DNA of 64,000 nucleotides from Geoalkalibacter sp. (GCF_030605225.1 NZ_JAUWAV010000001.1:102559-166558), one strand, 5' to 3'. Shown: positions 18,201 through 27,023, counted from the first letter of the stretch. A program made the numbers and translations. Notes: a model not told the origin generated them from the sequence alone.

Positions 18201-18874
18201 CCTGTTGGAGCGGTCTGACCAACAACGGTCGCGCCTACACCTCCTACAGCTTCAACGTCGAGCGTCTGGTGCCCTGGCGCACCCTGAGCGGCCGCCAGCA
18301 TTTCTATCTCGACCACGAGGGCTACATCGCCGCCGGCGAACATCTGCCGACCTACAAGCCCAAGCCCGATCCCAGCAGCCTGCAGGACATCGTGGTGAGC
18401 AAGCCGGGCGAAAAGAGCATCCTGCTCAATTATCTCACCCCCCACGGCAAATGGGGCATCCACAGCACCTACGGCGACAACCACCGCATGCTGACTCTTT
18501 CGCGCGGCTGTCATCCCTTCTGGATCAATGACCGCGACGCCGAGGAGATCGGCGTCATCGACAACGACTGGGTCGAGGTGTTCAACGACCACGGCGTGGT
18601 GGTCACCCGGGCCGTGGTCAGCGCCCGCCTGCCGCGCGGCATCTGCCTCATTTACCACTCTCCGGAGCGCACCATCGGCGTGCCCAAGTCGCCGTTGCGC
18701 GGCAATCGCCGCGCCGGCGGCCACAACAGCCTCAACCGCGTGCGCCTCAAGCCCAATCTGATGCTCGGCGGCTACGGCCAGTTCACCTACGGCTGGAACT
18801 ACTGGGGACCGACCGGCGCCAACCGCGACACCTTCATCCTGGTGCGCAAACTCCAGGGTGAACCGCAGTATTGA
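15251..18874 (+). CDS. narG: Respiratory nitrate reductase alpha subunit NarG
   Basis: This 1207-residue molybdoenzyme subunit reduces nitrate to nitrite using a Mo-bisMGD cofactor. The FS0 [4Fe-4S] motif with a His ligand is [11 protein letters not shown], with a later Cys in GCQRGAA. The molybdenum-ligand Asp is in [11 protein letters not shown] (Asp206, equivalent to Asp222 of the E. coli protein). The N-terminus lacks a twin-arginine signal, so the catalytic subunit is expected in the cytoplasm, membrane-bound through NarI. Length fits the family (about 1200-1250). The start overlaps the cytochrome stop by 4 bases, with GGGAGG upstream. A short palindromic repeat separates it from narH, which is unusual inside a nar operon. 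Confidence 0.96.
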   Translation: MSWIKDIFDPKARAWEEFYRNRNQCDKVVRSTHGVNCTGSCSWNVHVKDGIVAWELQATDYPPLEEGIPPYEPRGCQRGAAFSWYLYSPLRIKYPYVRGTLMDLWRQAKTVHADPVAAWASIVDNPQSRKSYQKARGKGGFRRSSWEEVEEIICASIIHTILKYGPDRLVGFSPIPAMSMLSFAGGSRFMQLLGGVNLSFYDWYCDLPNASPEIWGEQTDVAESADWYNSKYIAVMGSNVNMTRTPDAHFLVEARHAGAKVTVLSPDFSMTSKHADWWIPAHAGQDGAFWMAVNHVILKEFHHGAQTPYFLDYLQRYTDSPFLIVLDKKGEGFRPGRMLTAAVFEDYQAEENAGFKYLIWDENDQAPRMPLGTLGFRWQEKKGEWNLQLKDGKTGQELSPALTLLKGDAEVLEVGFDDFASGRAQKRGVPVRYVETTEGRVPVATIYDLLMAQFGVGRGLPGDYPRDYDAEESPYTPAWQEKFTGIDRANVIQFAREWASTAEKTQGKCSIIIGAGINHWYHANLIYRAGIVALMLCGCVGRNGGGLNHYVGQEKLAPVAPWATIAGALDWTRPPRFQNTPSFHYVHSDQWRYERTADEVRINPVAEKTPLSSDHTIDHQIRAVRSGWLPFYPQFDRSPTRVVKEAQAAGAADNQGIINWTVKQLADKKMKFAVEDPDAPENWPRFWIIWRGNALMSSAKGHEYFLKHYLGTHHNSVAPETAEESVKEVKWHKQAPEGKLDLVVDINFRMDTSALYSDIVLPTATWYEKDDLNSTDMHSFIHPLQAAVPPCWEAKSDYDIFKGLAKGISRLAQTHLPQPVRDIVAVPLQHDTPAEMAQPTIKDWSKGECEPIPGKTMPGLAVVERDYVNLYNRFISFGPAARQNGIGAHGLSWGIEDMYDDLKRTNPTVRWNGQDYPSLSDAREAANIILALAPETNGEAAYRAFKAEEKKVGLPLTDLAESNRDVRTTFADIAAKPRRLLTSPCWSGLTNNGRAYTSYSFNVERLVPWRTLSGRQHFYLDHEGYIAAGEHLPTYKPKPDPSSLQDIVVSKPGEKSILLNYLTPHGKWGIHSTYGDNHRMLTLSRGCHPFWINDRDAEEIGVIDNDWVEVFNDHGVVVTRAVVSARLPRGICLIYHSPERTIGVPKSPLRGNRRAGGHNSLNRVRLKPNLMLGGYGQFTYGWNYWGPTGANRDTFILVRKLQGEPQY

Positions 18875-18891
18875 GGCGGGGGACGGGTTCT

Positions 18892-18942
18892 GTAGGGGCG
18901 AGGCGTTGCCTCGCCCTGGGCGACCCAGCGGGTCGCCCCTAC
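18892..18942. repeat. REP/MITE-like double palindrome between narG and narH
   Basis: This 51-base element is bounded by the inverted repeat GTAGGGGCGA / TCGCCCCTAC. It holds two internal hairpins, GGGCGAGGC-GTT-GCCTCGCCC and GGGCGACCC-AGC-GGGTCGCCC. It fills most of the 100-base gap between narG and narH, where other gene pairs in the operon overlap or nearly touch. Such GTAGGGGCG palindromes resemble small dispersed repeats known in many genomes. Only one copy was noticed in this window. It could act as an RNA-stability or attenuation element in the transcript. Confidence 0.75.
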
Positions 18943-18974
18943 ATCGATCGATCGGCCGATAAAGGAGTCACGCC

Positions 18975-20462
18975 ATGAATATACGCGCGCAGGTTTCCTC
19001 GGTTTTTCATCTCGACAAGTGCATCGGCTGCCATACGTGCAGCATCGCCTGCAAGAACATCTGGACCGACCGCAAGGGGTCGGAATACATGTGGTGGAAC
19101 AACGTCGAAACCAAACCCGGCACCGGTTATCCAAGCCGCTGGGAAGACCAGCGGAGCTATAAGGGCGGCTGGGAGAAGGTCGGCACCCAGTTGCGGCTCA
19201 AGATGGGCGGCCGCGGCGGGACCCTGGGGAAGATTTTTCACAATCCCCATCTGCCGACCATGGACGATTACTACGAGCCCTTCACGTACAAGTACGAGGA
19301 TCTGACCCACGCCGCGGCCGGCGACGATCAGCCCACGGCGCGGCCAATCTCCATGGTGAGCGGCAAGCCCATGGAGATCGAGGCCGGTCCCAACTGGGAC
19401 GATGATCTCTCGGGCTCCAACATCTACGCCGCCAACGACCCCGGCGTGCTCAAGCTCAGCGCCGAGGAGCAGGCGCAGATGTTCGCCATCGAGAAGATGG
19501 TCATGTTCTATCTGCCGCGTATCTGCAATCACTGCGTCAACGCCGGCTGCGTGGCCGGCTGCCCGTCGGGGGCGATCTATAAGCGCGGCGAGGACGGCAT
19601 CGTGGTGATCAGCCAGGACAAATGCCGCGGCTGGCGCATGTGCGTTTCGGCCTGCCCCTACAAGAAAACCTATTACGGCTGGAACACCGGCAAATCGGAG
19701 AAATGCATCCTCTGCTACCCCCGCCAGGAAGCCGGCGAAGCACCGGGATGCTTTCATTCCTGCGTGGGGCGGATTCGCTACCTCGGCGTGCTGCTCTACG
19801 ACGCCGATCGCATCGAAGAGGTCGCCATGCGCGAGGACGCGGATCTGGCCGCCGCGCAGCGCGACATGATCCTCGATCCCTTTGATCCGCAGGTGCAGGC
19901 CGAGGCCCGCAGGGCCGGCATTGACGCGCAGGTGCTCGACGCGGCGCAACGATCACCGGTGTACCGATTCGTCAAGGAATGGGGCATCGCCCTGCCGCTG
20001 CATCCCGAGTTTCGCACCCTGCCCATGCTGTTTTACGTGCCGCCGCTCCTGCCGGTTTTGTCGACGGAGCAGCAGGGCACGCAAAAACTGGCCGATGACT
20101 TTTTCACCAGCCTTGAACAGGCGCGCCTGCCGATTCGCTACCTGGCCGGCCTGTTCGCCGGCGGCAACGAGGAGGAAGTCAAGGCCGTGTATCGCAAGCT
20201 CATCGCCGTGCGCTTGCAGCAGCGGGCGCAAAGCGTCGGCGATCTGGACGAGGGCGAAGTGGCCAGGGCGCGTGAGCAGGCCCAGTTGAGCGCCGAGGCG
20301 GTGAGCGCCATCTATCGCATAACGTCGCTGACGCGTATCGAAGAGCGCATCGTCATCCCGCCCATGCTGCGCGAACAGGCCATCGAAGCCGGCGTGGATA
20401 CCGAAACGCACAGGCAGGGCATGGGCTTCGGCAGTCGCCGGGCGCCCGGGAGGCGCTGGTGA
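18975..20462 (+). CDS. narH: Respiratory nitrate reductase beta subunit NarH
   Basis: This 495-residue iron-sulfur subunit passes electrons from NarI to NarG through one [3Fe-4S] and three [4Fe-4S] clusters. Visible Cys sets are CIGCHTCSIACK near the N-terminus, CNHCVNAGCVAGCP, CRGWRMCVSACP (the W position typical of the [3Fe-4S] ligand set), and CILCYPR with a later CFHSCVGRIRY. The C-terminal 'beta' region follows (VYRFVKEWGIALPLHPEF). Length fits the family. The start has AAAGGAG upstream and follows a 100-base gap holding a palindromic repeat. The stop overlaps the narJ start by one base. Confidence 0.96.
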   Translation: MNIRAQVSSVFHLDKCIGCHTCSIACKNIWTDRKGSEYMWWNNVETKPGTGYPSRWEDQRSYKGGWEKVGTQLRLKMGGRGGTLGKIFHNPHLPTMDDYYEPFTYKYEDLTHAAAGDDQPTARPISMVSGKPMEIEAGPNWDDDLSGSNIYAANDPGVLKLSAEEQAQMFAIEKMVMFYLPRICNHCVNAGCVAGCPSGAIYKRGEDGIVVISQDKCRGWRMCVSACPYKKTYYGWNTGKSEKCILCYPRQEAGEAPGCFHSCVGRIRYLGVLLYDADRIEEVAMREDADLAAAQRDMILDPFDPQVQAEARRAGIDAQVLDAAQRSPVYRFVKEWGIALPLHPEFRTLPMLFYVPPLLPVLSTEQQGTQKLADDFFTSLEQARLPIRYLAGLFAGGNEEEVKAVYRKLIAVRLQQRAQSVGDLDEGEVARAREQAQLSAEAVSAIYRITSLTRIEERIVIPPMLREQAIEAGVDTETHRQGMGFGSRRAPGRRW

Positions 20463-21031
20463 TGACGATGGATGAAACCACCTATCGCAAGATCTGCGCG
20501 CATTTCGCGTCGCTGCTGAGCTATCCGCGGCCGGATCTGGCCCACCTGGCCCAGACCTGCCGCGATCTGCTGGCCGCCGAGCATCCGGCGGCGTCCGCCG
20601 CCCTGGAATCCTTCCGGCGCTTCGCGGTGCTGCAGGAACAGGCGCACCTGGAGGAAATCTATACCGCGACCTTCGATCTTCAGCCCCATTGCCATCCCTA
20701 CGTCGGCTATCACCTGTTCGGCGAGGGCAAACAACGGCCCTTCTTCATGGTCAAGCTCCAGGAATGCTACCAGCGGCACGGATATGCCTGCCGGGGCGAA
20801 CTGCCCGATCATCTGTCGGAAGTCCTGGGCTTTCTGGCGATGGTGGAGGATGAAACCGCGCGGCAGGAGCTGGTGGAGGACGGTCTGTTGCCGGCCTTGG
20901 GGAAGATGAACCAGGGCGCGGATGCGGCCACCCATCCCTACGCCGATGTGCTGCGCGCCCTGGAGGATTTTCTCGCCGCCGAAACACCGGCCGGGAACGC
21001 AACCTGTCTCTTACAGGAGGTTGAATCATGA
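20462..21031 (+). CDS. narJ: Nitrate reductase assembly chaperone NarJ
   Basis: This 189-residue, mostly helical TorD/NarJ-family chaperone is required for molybdenum cofactor and FS0 insertion into NarG before membrane docking. Family features include the N-terminal FASLLSYPRPDL and the central HLEEIYTATFDLQP...HPYVGYHLFGEG region, with the LFGE sequence typical of NarJ. Candidate starts are GTG 20459, ATG 20462 and ATG 20468. ATG 20462 is preferred because it is 8 bases from GGGAGG and overlaps the narH stop (TGATG). The stop overlaps narI by 4 bases, so narH, narJ and narI are coupled. Confidence 0.92.
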   Translation: MTMDETTYRKICAHFASLLSYPRPDLAHLAQTCRDLLAAEHPAASAALESFRRFAVLQEQAHLEEIYTATFDLQPHCHPYVGYHLFGEGKQRPFFMVKLQECYQRHGYACRGELPDHLSEVLGFLAMVEDETARQELVEDGLLPALGKMNQGADAATHPYADVLRALEDFLAAETPAGNATCLLQEVES

Positions 21032-21705
21032 TGGATCTGGTTCTGTTCGGAATTTTTCCCTACGTGGCGGTGGCCCTGGCGGTATGCGTGGGCATTTACC
21101 GTTACTTCGTCGATCGCTATTCCTGGTCGTCCCATTCGTCGCAGTTCCTGGAGAGCCGGCTGCTGTTCTGGGGATCGGTGCCCTGGCATTACGCGATTCT
21201 GGTGATCCTGCTCGCGCATTTCCTGGCCTTTCTCTTTCCCCAGGGCTGGGGAACGCTGCTGGGGCGCCCCCTGCGGCTCTACCTGTTGGAAGCCAGCGGC
21301 ATGGCCCTGGGCATCGCCACCCTCATCGCCCTGATCCTGTTGCTCGCGCGGCGCGCCGGCAATCCACGCCTCTCCGCCGTGACCACGGTGGCCGACTGGG
21401 TGGTGCTCTGGCTGCTGCTGTTGCAGGTGGCCACGGGCGTCTATATCGCCTTCACCCTGCGCTGGGGCTCGGTCTGGTATCTGCACACCGCCAGCCCCTG
21501 GCTGTGGTCGCTGGTGAAGTTCGATCCCCAGGTGCAATATCTCGCCGTGCTGCCGACGGTGGTCAAGCTGCACGCCATCAACGCCTTCGTCCTGATCGCC
21601 ATTCTGCCGTTCTCGCGGCTGGTTCACGTCATCACCGTGCCCCTGTCCTACCTGGGGCGTCCCTATCAGGTGGTGGCCTGGTACCGGCAGCGCCGCTCGG
21701 CTTGA
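21028..21705 (+). CDS. narI: Respiratory nitrate reductase gamma subunit NarI (cytochrome b)
   Basis: This 225-residue membrane subunit oxidises quinol on the outer side of the membrane and passes electrons through two haems b to NarH. There are five hydrophobic segments. Probable haem-ligand His pairs are in WHYAILVILLAHF and in KLHAINAFVLIAILPFSRLVH, matching the helix II / helix V pattern of NarI. Length matches the family (about 225). The start overlaps the narJ stop (ATGA), with AGGAGG upstream. The next gene, narK, follows after about 40 bases. Confidence 0.95.
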   Translation: MMDLVLFGIFPYVAVALAVCVGIYRYFVDRYSWSSHSSQFLESRLLFWGSVPWHYAILVILLAHFLAFLFPQGWGTLLGRPLRLYLLEASGMALGIATLIALILLLARRAGNPRLSAVTTVADWVVLWLLLLQVATGVYIAFTLRWGSVWYLHTASPWLWSLVKFDPQVQYLAVLPTVVKLHAINAFVLIAILPFSRLVHVITVPLSYLGRPYQVVAWYRQRRSA

Positions 21706-21747
21706 TTCAGGCAAGTATCGCAACAGCTTTACGAAAGGAGGAGAACC

Positions 21748-23100
21748 ATGGCGACCCACCAGCACAAGCAGGTTTCGGTTCTGGCCCTGAGTACGATGTC
21801 TTTCACCGTCTGCTTCGCGGTGTGGGTGATGTTCTCCATCATCGGCATCCCCATCAAGCAGACTCTGCAACTCAGCGACACCCAATTCGGTCTGCTGGCG
21901 GCCACGCCGATTCTGACCGGTTCGCTGATCCGCCTGCCCCTGGGCATGTGGACCGACAAGTACGGCGGCCGGATCGTGTTCGCCGTGCTGATGCTGTCCA
22001 CCATCATCCCCATCTATCTCATCAGCCTGGCGACCCAGTACTGGCAGTTTTTGCTGCTCGGTCTGTTCGTCGGCGCGGCGGGCGGCTCGTTTTCCGTGGG
22101 CATCGCCTACACCGGCCGCTGGTTCAGCCAGAAACGGCGCGGCCTGGCCATGGGGATCTTCGGCGCCGGAAACGCCGGGGCGGCGGTGACCAAGTTCGTG
22201 GCGCCCGCCCTGGTGGTGGCCTACGGCTGGCAGGCCGTGCCCCGCGTTTACGCCCTGGCCATGGCGATCACGGTGGTGCTGTTCTGGCTCTTCACCTACA
22301 GCGAGCCGCACCATCTGGTCGGCAAGCAGGTCACGATCCGCGAGCAGCTGGCGGCGCTCAAGGACATCCGGGTGTGGAAATATTGCCAGTATTATTCCAT
22401 CGTGTTCGGCGGCTACGTGGCGCTGTCCCTGTGGCTGACCAAATACTACATCAGCGAATACGGCTTCGGTATCCAGACCGCGGCCCTCATCGCCGCCATC
22501 TTTGTCTTGCCCTCGGGCGTGATCCGCGCCCTGGGCGGCTGGCTTTCCGATCGCTTCGGCGCCCATACCGTGACCTGGTGGGTGATGTGGACCTCCTGCA
22601 TCAGCCTGTTCTTTCTCTCCTATCCCCAGCACCAGGTCATCATCCAGACCATTCGCGGGGAAATGACCCTGAATCTGGGGCTCAATGTCTGGGTGTTCAC
22701 CGCGCTGCTCTTTGTCGTCGGCATCGCCTGGGGCTTCGGCAAGGCGTCGGTGTTCAAGTACATCGGCGACGAATATCCTCACAACATCGGTGTCATTTCC
22801 GGGATCGTCGGCTTGATGGGCGGATTGGGCGGATTTTTCTTTCCCATCATCTTCGGCATGCTCCTCGATCTGACGGGCATCAACAGCAGCATTTTCATGT
22901 TGCTGTTCATCATCACCTGCTGGTCGCTGATCTGGATGTACACCACCGAGGTGCGCGGCGTGAAGACCTTGAAGCTGATCGCCTCGACGGGACAGGAGGC
23001 GGCGGAAGCCGAGAGGCGGGCGCGGCAGGAGGCCGGATCGAGCAACCCGGACCGCGAGGTCGTGCCGGGTGGCGGGGACTCGGCGCATCAACGAATTTGA
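21748..23100 (+). CDS. narK: NarK-type nitrate/nitrite transporter (first copy)
   Basis: This 450-residue major facilitator protein has about 12 membrane helices. The nitrate-porter signature appears as GAGNAGAAVTKF in helix 5, with a matching conserved stretch in the second half (GIVGLMGGLGGFFFP). The MFS loop reads RLPLGMWTDKYGGR. It sits in the nar operon before a second, longer NarK-like protein. Such tandem NarK1/NarK2 pairs usually combine a nitrate-proton symporter with a nitrate/nitrite antiporter. By length and lack of an N-terminal extension this one is more likely the symporter type. The start has AAAGGAGGAG upstream. Confidence 0.92.
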   Translation: MATHQHKQVSVLALSTMSFTVCFAVWVMFSIIGIPIKQTLQLSDTQFGLLAATPILTGSLIRLPLGMWTDKYGGRIVFAVLMLSTIIPIYLISLATQYWQFLLLGLFVGAAGGSFSVGIAYTGRWFSQKRRGLAMGIFGAGNAGAAVTKFVAPALVVAYGWQAVPRVYALAMAITVVLFWLFTYSEPHHLVGKQVTIREQLAALKDIRVWKYCQYYSIVFGGYVALSLWLTKYYISEYGFGIQTAALIAAIFVLPSGVIRALGGWLSDRFGAHTVTWWVMWTSCISLFFLSYPQHQVIIQTIRGEMTLNLGLNVWVFTALLFVVGIAWGFGKASVFKYIGDEYPHNIGVISGIVGLMGGLGGFFFPIIFGMLLDLTGINSSIFMLLFIITCWSLIWMYTTEVRGVKTLKLIASTGQEAAEAERRARQEAGSSNPDREVVPGGGDSAHQRI

Positions 23101-23151
23101 GACTGTTTTTCCGACACGAACGCGTTTGTCGTCACAGGGAGGAGTCATCCG

Positions 23152-24792
23152 ATGGAAACCAAAGTTCGTACCGCCGGCGCACCGGAAAAAGGACCGAATC
23201 TGAGCCACTGGGAACCGGAAAATCCCACTTTCTGGGAACAGCAGGGCAAGCGCATCGCCCAGCGCAACCTGTGGATCTCCATCCCCAACCTGCTGTGCGG
23301 CTTCGCCGTCTGGCTGATGTGGGGCATCATCACCGTGCAGATGCTCAATCTGGGCTTTCCCTTCACGCCCGCCGAGATGTTCACCCTCACCGCCATTTCA
23401 GGCCTGACGGGGGCGACGCTGCGCATTCCGGCCTCCTTCATGATCCGCATCGCCGGGGGGCGCAATACCATCTTTCTCACCTCGGCCATGCTGATCATTC
23501 CGGCCCTCGGCGCGGGGATCGCCCTGCAGAGCCAGCAAACTCCCCTCTGGGTGTTTCAACTGCTGGCTTTTCTCTCCGGCATCGGCGGCGGCAATTTCGC
23601 CTGCTCCATGAGCAACATCAGCACCTTCTTCCCCAAGCGCCAGCAGGGATTGGCTCTCGGGCTCAACGCCGGTCTGGGCAATTTCGGCGTCACCACCATG
23701 CAGATTCTGATTCCGGCGGTGATGACCGTCGGCCTGTTCAGCTTCATCGGCGCCTCCGAACCCATGACCCTGATCAAGGACAGCGGCACTTTGATCGGCA
23801 AGATCCCGGCCGGCACGGACACCTGGATCCAGAATGCCGGCTTCATCTGGGTGGCGATCCTCATCCCCCTGGTGATCGCGGCCTGGTTCGGCATGAACAA
23901 TCTGTTGCCCATCACTCCCGAGCCGGGACATCCCCTGGCGGCCTTCGGGCGCGTGACCGGACTCTATCTCATCGGCTTTTTCACGGCGGGCGTCGGCCTC
24001 TATCTGTACATGCCGCCGCCGACCGGCCTCGGCATCCTGAATATGTGGCTGGCGATGGTCCTGATCATTGTCGCGACCCTGATGCTGATGCGGGCGGTGC
24101 CAGGCAAGATCGGCGCCAACATGGCCCGACAGTTTGCCATCTTCAAGGACAAGCACACCTGGTCCATGACCGTTCTCTACATTCTCACCTTCGGCTCCTT
24201 CATCGGCTTTTCCATGGCGCTGCCCCTGTCCATCACCGTCATCTTCGGCTTCAGCACCCAGGAAGTGAACGGCGTCATGCAGCGCGTCGCCAACCCCGGC
24301 GCGCCCAGCGCCCTTACCTATGCCTGGATGGGGCCTTTCGTCGGCGCCCTGATAAGGCCGGTGGGCGGCTGGATTTCCGATAAGGTGGGCGGCTCCATCG
24401 TCACGCAGATCATCGCCGGCATCATGGTGATCGCCTCCGGGGCGGCGGGCTACATCATGAAGCTTGCCTACAACTCGCCCAATCCCGAGCAGTATTTCAC
24501 CTGGTTTCTGTTGCTGTTCATCTTGATTTTTGCCGCCACCGGCATCGGCAACGGCTCCACCTTCCGCACCATCGGCGTGATCTACGACCGCGAGAAAGCC
24601 GGACCCGTCCTGGGCTGGACGTCCGCCGTGGCCGCCTATGGCTCCTTCGTGGCACCCTTGGTCATCGGCGAACAGATTCGCGGGGGCACGCCGGAAAACG
24701 CCATGTACGGCTTCGCCGTTTTCTACGCCTTGTGCATGATTCTCAACTGGTGGTTCTATCTGCGGAGCAACGCCTACGTGAAAAATCCCTGA
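23152..24792 (+). CDS. narK2: NarK-type nitrate/nitrite transporter (second, longer copy)
   Basis: This 546-residue major facilitator protein has a roughly 35-residue cytoplasmic N-terminal extension (LSHWEPENPTFWEQQGKRIA), typical of NarK2-like antiporters. The nitrate signatures are GGGNFACSMSNISTFFP and GLNAGLGNFGVTT, plus a second-half match at GIGNGSTFRTIGVI. It likely exchanges incoming nitrate for the nitrite made by NarG; no nitrite reductase gene is present in the window, so export would matter. The start has GGGAGGAG upstream. The gap to the previous gene is about 50 bases. Confidence 0.92.
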   Translation: METKVRTAGAPEKGPNLSHWEPENPTFWEQQGKRIAQRNLWISIPNLLCGFAVWLMWGIITVQMLNLGFPFTPAEMFTLTAISGLTGATLRIPASFMIRIAGGRNTIFLTSAMLIIPALGAGIALQSQQTPLWVFQLLAFLSGIGGGNFACSMSNISTFFPKRQQGLALGLNAGLGNFGVTTMQILIPAVMTVGLFSFIGASEPMTLIKDSGTLIGKIPAGTDTWIQNAGFIWVAILIPLVIAAWFGMNNLLPITPEPGHPLAAFGRVTGLYLIGFFTAGVGLYLYMPPPTGLGILNMWLAMVLIIVATLMLMRAVPGKIGANMARQFAIFKDKHTWSMTVLYILTFGSFIGFSMALPLSITVIFGFSTQEVNGVMQRVANPGAPSALTYAWMGPFVGALIRPVGGWISDKVGGSIVTQIIAGIMVIASGAAGYIMKLAYNSPNPEQYFTWFLLLFILIFAATGIGNGSTFRTIGVIYDREKAGPVLGWTSAVAAYGSFVAPLVIGEQIRGGTPENAMYGFAVFYALCMILNWWFYLRSNAYVKNP

Positions 24793-24817
24793 CACCGTTC
24801 TGAAGGAGACGGCAACC

Positions 24818-25255
24818 ATGGCTCAATCCATCGACAAGGAACTTTGCCGCGGCATTCTCGAGAATGCTCCCGATGCCATCCTGTTTGCCGATCGCGAAGG
24901 CGTGATTCGCTACTGGAACGCGGGCGCCGAAGCGGTGTTCGGCTTTTCCGAGGGCGAGGCCCTCGGCCAGTCCCTCGACCTGATCATTCCAGAACGTTTG
25001 CGCGTTCGGCACTGGAGCGGTTATCACAAGGTCATGGCCACCGGCGAGACCCATTACGGCCGGGAGTTGCTGTCGGTGCCGGCCCTGCATAAAACCGGCG
25101 GACAGATCTCCAGCGAATTTTCCATCATCCTGCTCAAGGACAAGGTCGGCCAGATTCTTGGAATCGGAGCGATCATGCGCGACGTCAGCAAGCGGCGGCA
25201 GGAGGAGAAGGCGCTGCGGGACCGGCTGGCGGCATTGGAGGGGACAAGGCATTAG
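24818..25255 (+). CDS. Stand-alone PAS-domain protein at the end of the nar operon
   Basis: This 145-residue soluble protein consists of one PAS domain (about residues 10-125: ILENAPDAILFADREGVIRY, WNAGAEAVFGFSEGEALGQ, IMRDVSKRR) and a short charged C-terminal helix. It has no kinase, cyclase or DNA-binding output domain. It lies 26 bases after narK2, with AAGGAG upstream, so it is expressed with nitrate respiration. It may sense redox state, nitrate or nitric oxide and act by binding another protein, but no ligand-binding residue can be assigned by eye. Confidence 0.78.
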   Translation: MAQSIDKELCRGILENAPDAILFADREGVIRYWNAGAEAVFGFSEGEALGQSLDLIIPERLRVRHWSGYHKVMATGETHYGRELLSVPALHKTGGQISSEFSIILLKDKVGQILGIGAIMRDVSKRRQEEKALRDRLAALEGTRH

Positions 25256-25277
25256 CCTTGCTTTACTTTTGCAAGGA

Positions 25278-25306
25278 TTGACGTCGCCATTGGGATTTTC
25301 TATTCT
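25278..25306 (+). promoter_or_regulatory. Sigma-70-type promoter of the toxin-antitoxin pair
   Basis: TTGACG at 25278-25283 and TATTCT at 25301-25306 are separated by exactly 17 bases, and an AGGAGG ribosome site follows at about 25319-25324 before the antitoxin ATG. A CCTTGC/GCAAGG hairpin at 25256-25276 sits just upstream but has no T-run, so it is not a standard terminator. Confidence 0.6.
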
Positions 25307-25332
25307 GATGCTCTTATCCAGGAGGTGGTGGC

Positions 25333-25521
25333 ATGGCGACCCTATCGGTTAAAGAAGAGGCGCACAAACTGGTGGATCGGCTGCCGGATGATGCGACCTG
25401 GGATGATCTGATGCACGAAATTTATGTACGTGAAACCATCGAGAGAGGGCTTGCCGACAGTCGTGCCGGTCGCACGGCGGATGTAAAGAATGTACGAGCA
25501 AAGTATGGTCTTGGGGAATGA
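25333..25521 (+). CDS. Antitoxin of a RelE/ParE-type toxin-antitoxin pair
   Basis: This 62-residue protein (VKEEAHKLVDRLPDDATWDD, then a C-terminal half with IERGLADSRAGRT) matches the small antitoxin-like proteins that precede RelE/ParE toxins. It probably neutralises the downstream toxin through its C-terminal part and may autoregulate. There is no clear DNA-binding fold visible by eye. It has its own promoter and an AGGAGG box, and its stop overlaps the toxin start by 4 bases, as is normal for such pairs. Confidence 0.75.
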   Translation: MATLSVKEEAHKLVDRLPDDATWDDLMHEIYVRETIERGLADSRAGRTADVKNVRAKYGLGE

Positions 25522-25817
25522 AGGTTACCTGGACGGAAACGGCGCAAGATCACCTGGCAGCTATTTATGCATATATTTCAAAAGATTCTCCTCGATATGC
25601 CTTGCGCATGGTTGATCGCCTCACACGCCGTTCGCAGCAAATCGCACAGGCACCTCTTTCAGGCCGCCGTGTTCCGGAATATGAACTTGACCAGGTTCGA
25701 GAACTGTTTGAGGGACCTTTTCGCATCATCTACCACATCAAGCCTGAACAGATCGATGTCATCGCGGTGATTCATGGATCCCGCAATTTGCTCGGCGACA
25801 GGGACGAACGCCAATAA
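25518..25817 (+). CDS. RelE/ParE-family toxin
   Basis: This 99-residue protein has the compact ParE/RelE pattern: WTETAQDHLAAIYAYISKDSP near the N-terminus, GRRVPEYELDQVRELFEGPFRIIYHI in the core, and IDVIAVIHGSRNL at the C-terminus. The core contains the Arg/Tyr-rich strand typical of the family. ParE members poison gyrase and RelE members cut mRNA on the ribosome; the sequence does not decide between them. Its ATG overlaps the antitoxin stop, which supports a coupled pair. Confidence 0.82.
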   Translation: MKVTWTETAQDHLAAIYAYISKDSPRYALRMVDRLTRRSQQIAQAPLSGRRVPEYELDQVRELFEGPFRIIYHIKPEQIDVIAVIHGSRNLLGDRDERQ

Positions 25818-25922
25818 TAAGACAAGAAATCCGGCACGCGAGAATTAGACACGGATTGAGCGCTCGGTTTTGCGGCGGGCCGCTCAATTTTTTCCGGCCT
25901 TGGTAAGGTGTTTTCGTCCGCC

Positions 25923-26312
25923 ATGCCCCCAATCCACATCCGCAGAGCCTATGAACCCCCGGAGCCGGACGACGGTTTTCGCGTGCTGGTTGATCGTCTC
26001 TGGCCCAGGGGTATCGCCCGGGAGCGACTCAAATGCGATCTGTGGCTCAAGGAGATTGCTCCCAGTCCGGAATTGCGGCGCTGGTTCGGCCATGAACCTC
26101 GGCGCTTCGCGGAGTTTCGGCGACGCTATGTCGCCGAGCTTGACGGCAAGTCCGAAATCCTTGCCGCTCTCCGCGCCCGCGCGGCGAGCGGTTCTTTGAC
26201 GCTGATTTATGCCGCGCGGGATCCGCGCTGCAATCATGCGGCGGTGCTCAAGGAGTACCTGGAGGGGCAGCCGAATCCGGACAAGATGGACCCTGCCGGT
26301 TCCACGACCTAA
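25923..26312 (+). CDS. DUF488 family (YeaO-like) protein
   Basis: This 129-residue protein has the DUF488/YeaO signature: HIRRAYEPPEPDDGFRVLVD, RLWPRGIARE, APSPELRRWFGHEPRRF and the C-terminal LIYAARDPRCNHAAVLKEYL. The family is common but has no firmly known biochemical role. The start at 25923 is the second in-frame ATG and is chosen because the family begins with I-x-RAY shortly after Met. It converges with the spoIIM-like gene, and the two reading frames overlap by 4 bases. Confidence 0.85.
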   Translation: MPPIHIRRAYEPPEPDDGFRVLVDRLWPRGIARERLKCDLWLKEIAPSPELRRWFGHEPRRFAEFRRRYVAELDGKSEILAALRARAASGSLTLIYAARDPRCNHAAVLKEYLEGQPNPDKMDPAGSTT

Positions 26313-26887
26313 CGCGCGCGCAGGAGCAGACTGGCCAGCCCCCCTTCGATGATCGCAGCCACGACGAGCAGGGGCAGGAGGAAAAGAACGTAGATCAGGC
26401 CGGCGCGGCGGAAACGGTCCTTGAGGGTCTGCCAACGGGGCGCGTGAAAAATCCACAGGCCGCACCACAACCCCAGGCCCCAGCCGATGAAAACCGCCGG
26501 CAACTCGAAAATCCCATGGGGAACGAGCTTCCAGATATCCCCCGGGCTCAGAAATACCACATATCCCACCAGCATGCCGTTCACATAAGCCGCGATCAGC
26601 GGAAAAATCATGAACAGGGTCCCCAACAACAGGGTCAGGCCCACCGCCGCCGCGTTGCGCAGAAAAATCGCCAGCATCAGCTCCAAGGTCGACAACTCTC
26701 CCAGCTTTCCGACCAGCTCGGCAAAGGCCGCGACCACCATCTCCTCGGCGCGAGTCGGTGAGACGATGCCCGCGACCATTCCCAGGACGAACACCAGGAT
26801 GACAGCGGCGATGTGCGTTTTCACGGCGGAAAGAGACTTGCCAAGATTGGTGAAATGAACTTGGAGCCTCTGTTTTTCATCGTACAT
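26309..26887 (-). CDS. SpoIIM family (stage II sporulation protein M-like) membrane protein
   Basis: This 192-residue membrane protein of the SpoIIM/DUF95 family has about five hydrophobic helices (AVILVFVLGMVAGIV, LELMLAIFLRNAAAVGLTLL, FMIFPLIAAYVNGMLVGYVV, a segment around HGIFELPAVFIGWGLGLWCG, and a C-terminal helix). The NA / NG.L.G and HG.fElPA motifs are typical of the family. In sporulating Firmicutes SpoIIM helps septal peptidoglycan removal; in non-sporulating bacteria the role is unknown. It is transcribed divergently from the permease gene at 27024. Confidence 0.82.
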   Translation of the reverse strand: MYDEKQRLQVHFTNLGKSLSAVKTHIAAVILVFVLGMVAGIVSPTRAEEMVVAAFAELVGKLGELSTLELMLAIFLRNAAAVGLTLLLGTLFMIFPLIAAYVNGMLVGYVVFLSPGDIWKLVPHGIFELPAVFIGWGLGLWCGLWIFHAPRWQTLKDRFRRAGLIYVLFLLPLLVVAAIIEGGLASLLLRAR

Positions 26888-27023
26888 GCGATCTTGCTCC
26901 CTTGCTTTCCCAGATCGGGTTTTTGGCTAACATAGCACAGCTTTGACCGCATTTTCCCAGCCTGATATTGTTGGCTATTCGGCCATTTTACCAAATGCAA
27001 AATTCAGACTGAGGTAGGCCATC

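Noticed and set aside
16445..18724. A 759-codon antisense frame inside narG
   Set aside because: Shadow of a strongly supported gene; no domain seen.
20922..24383. A 1153-codon plus-strand frame across narI and the narK genes
   Set aside because: It is the wrong frame through three well-identified genes and gives an Arg/His-rich nonsense protein.
25256..25276. CCTTGC/GCAAGG hairpin as a terminator for the nar operon
   Set aside because: There is no T-run after the stem, and the loop is long; termination is not supported.
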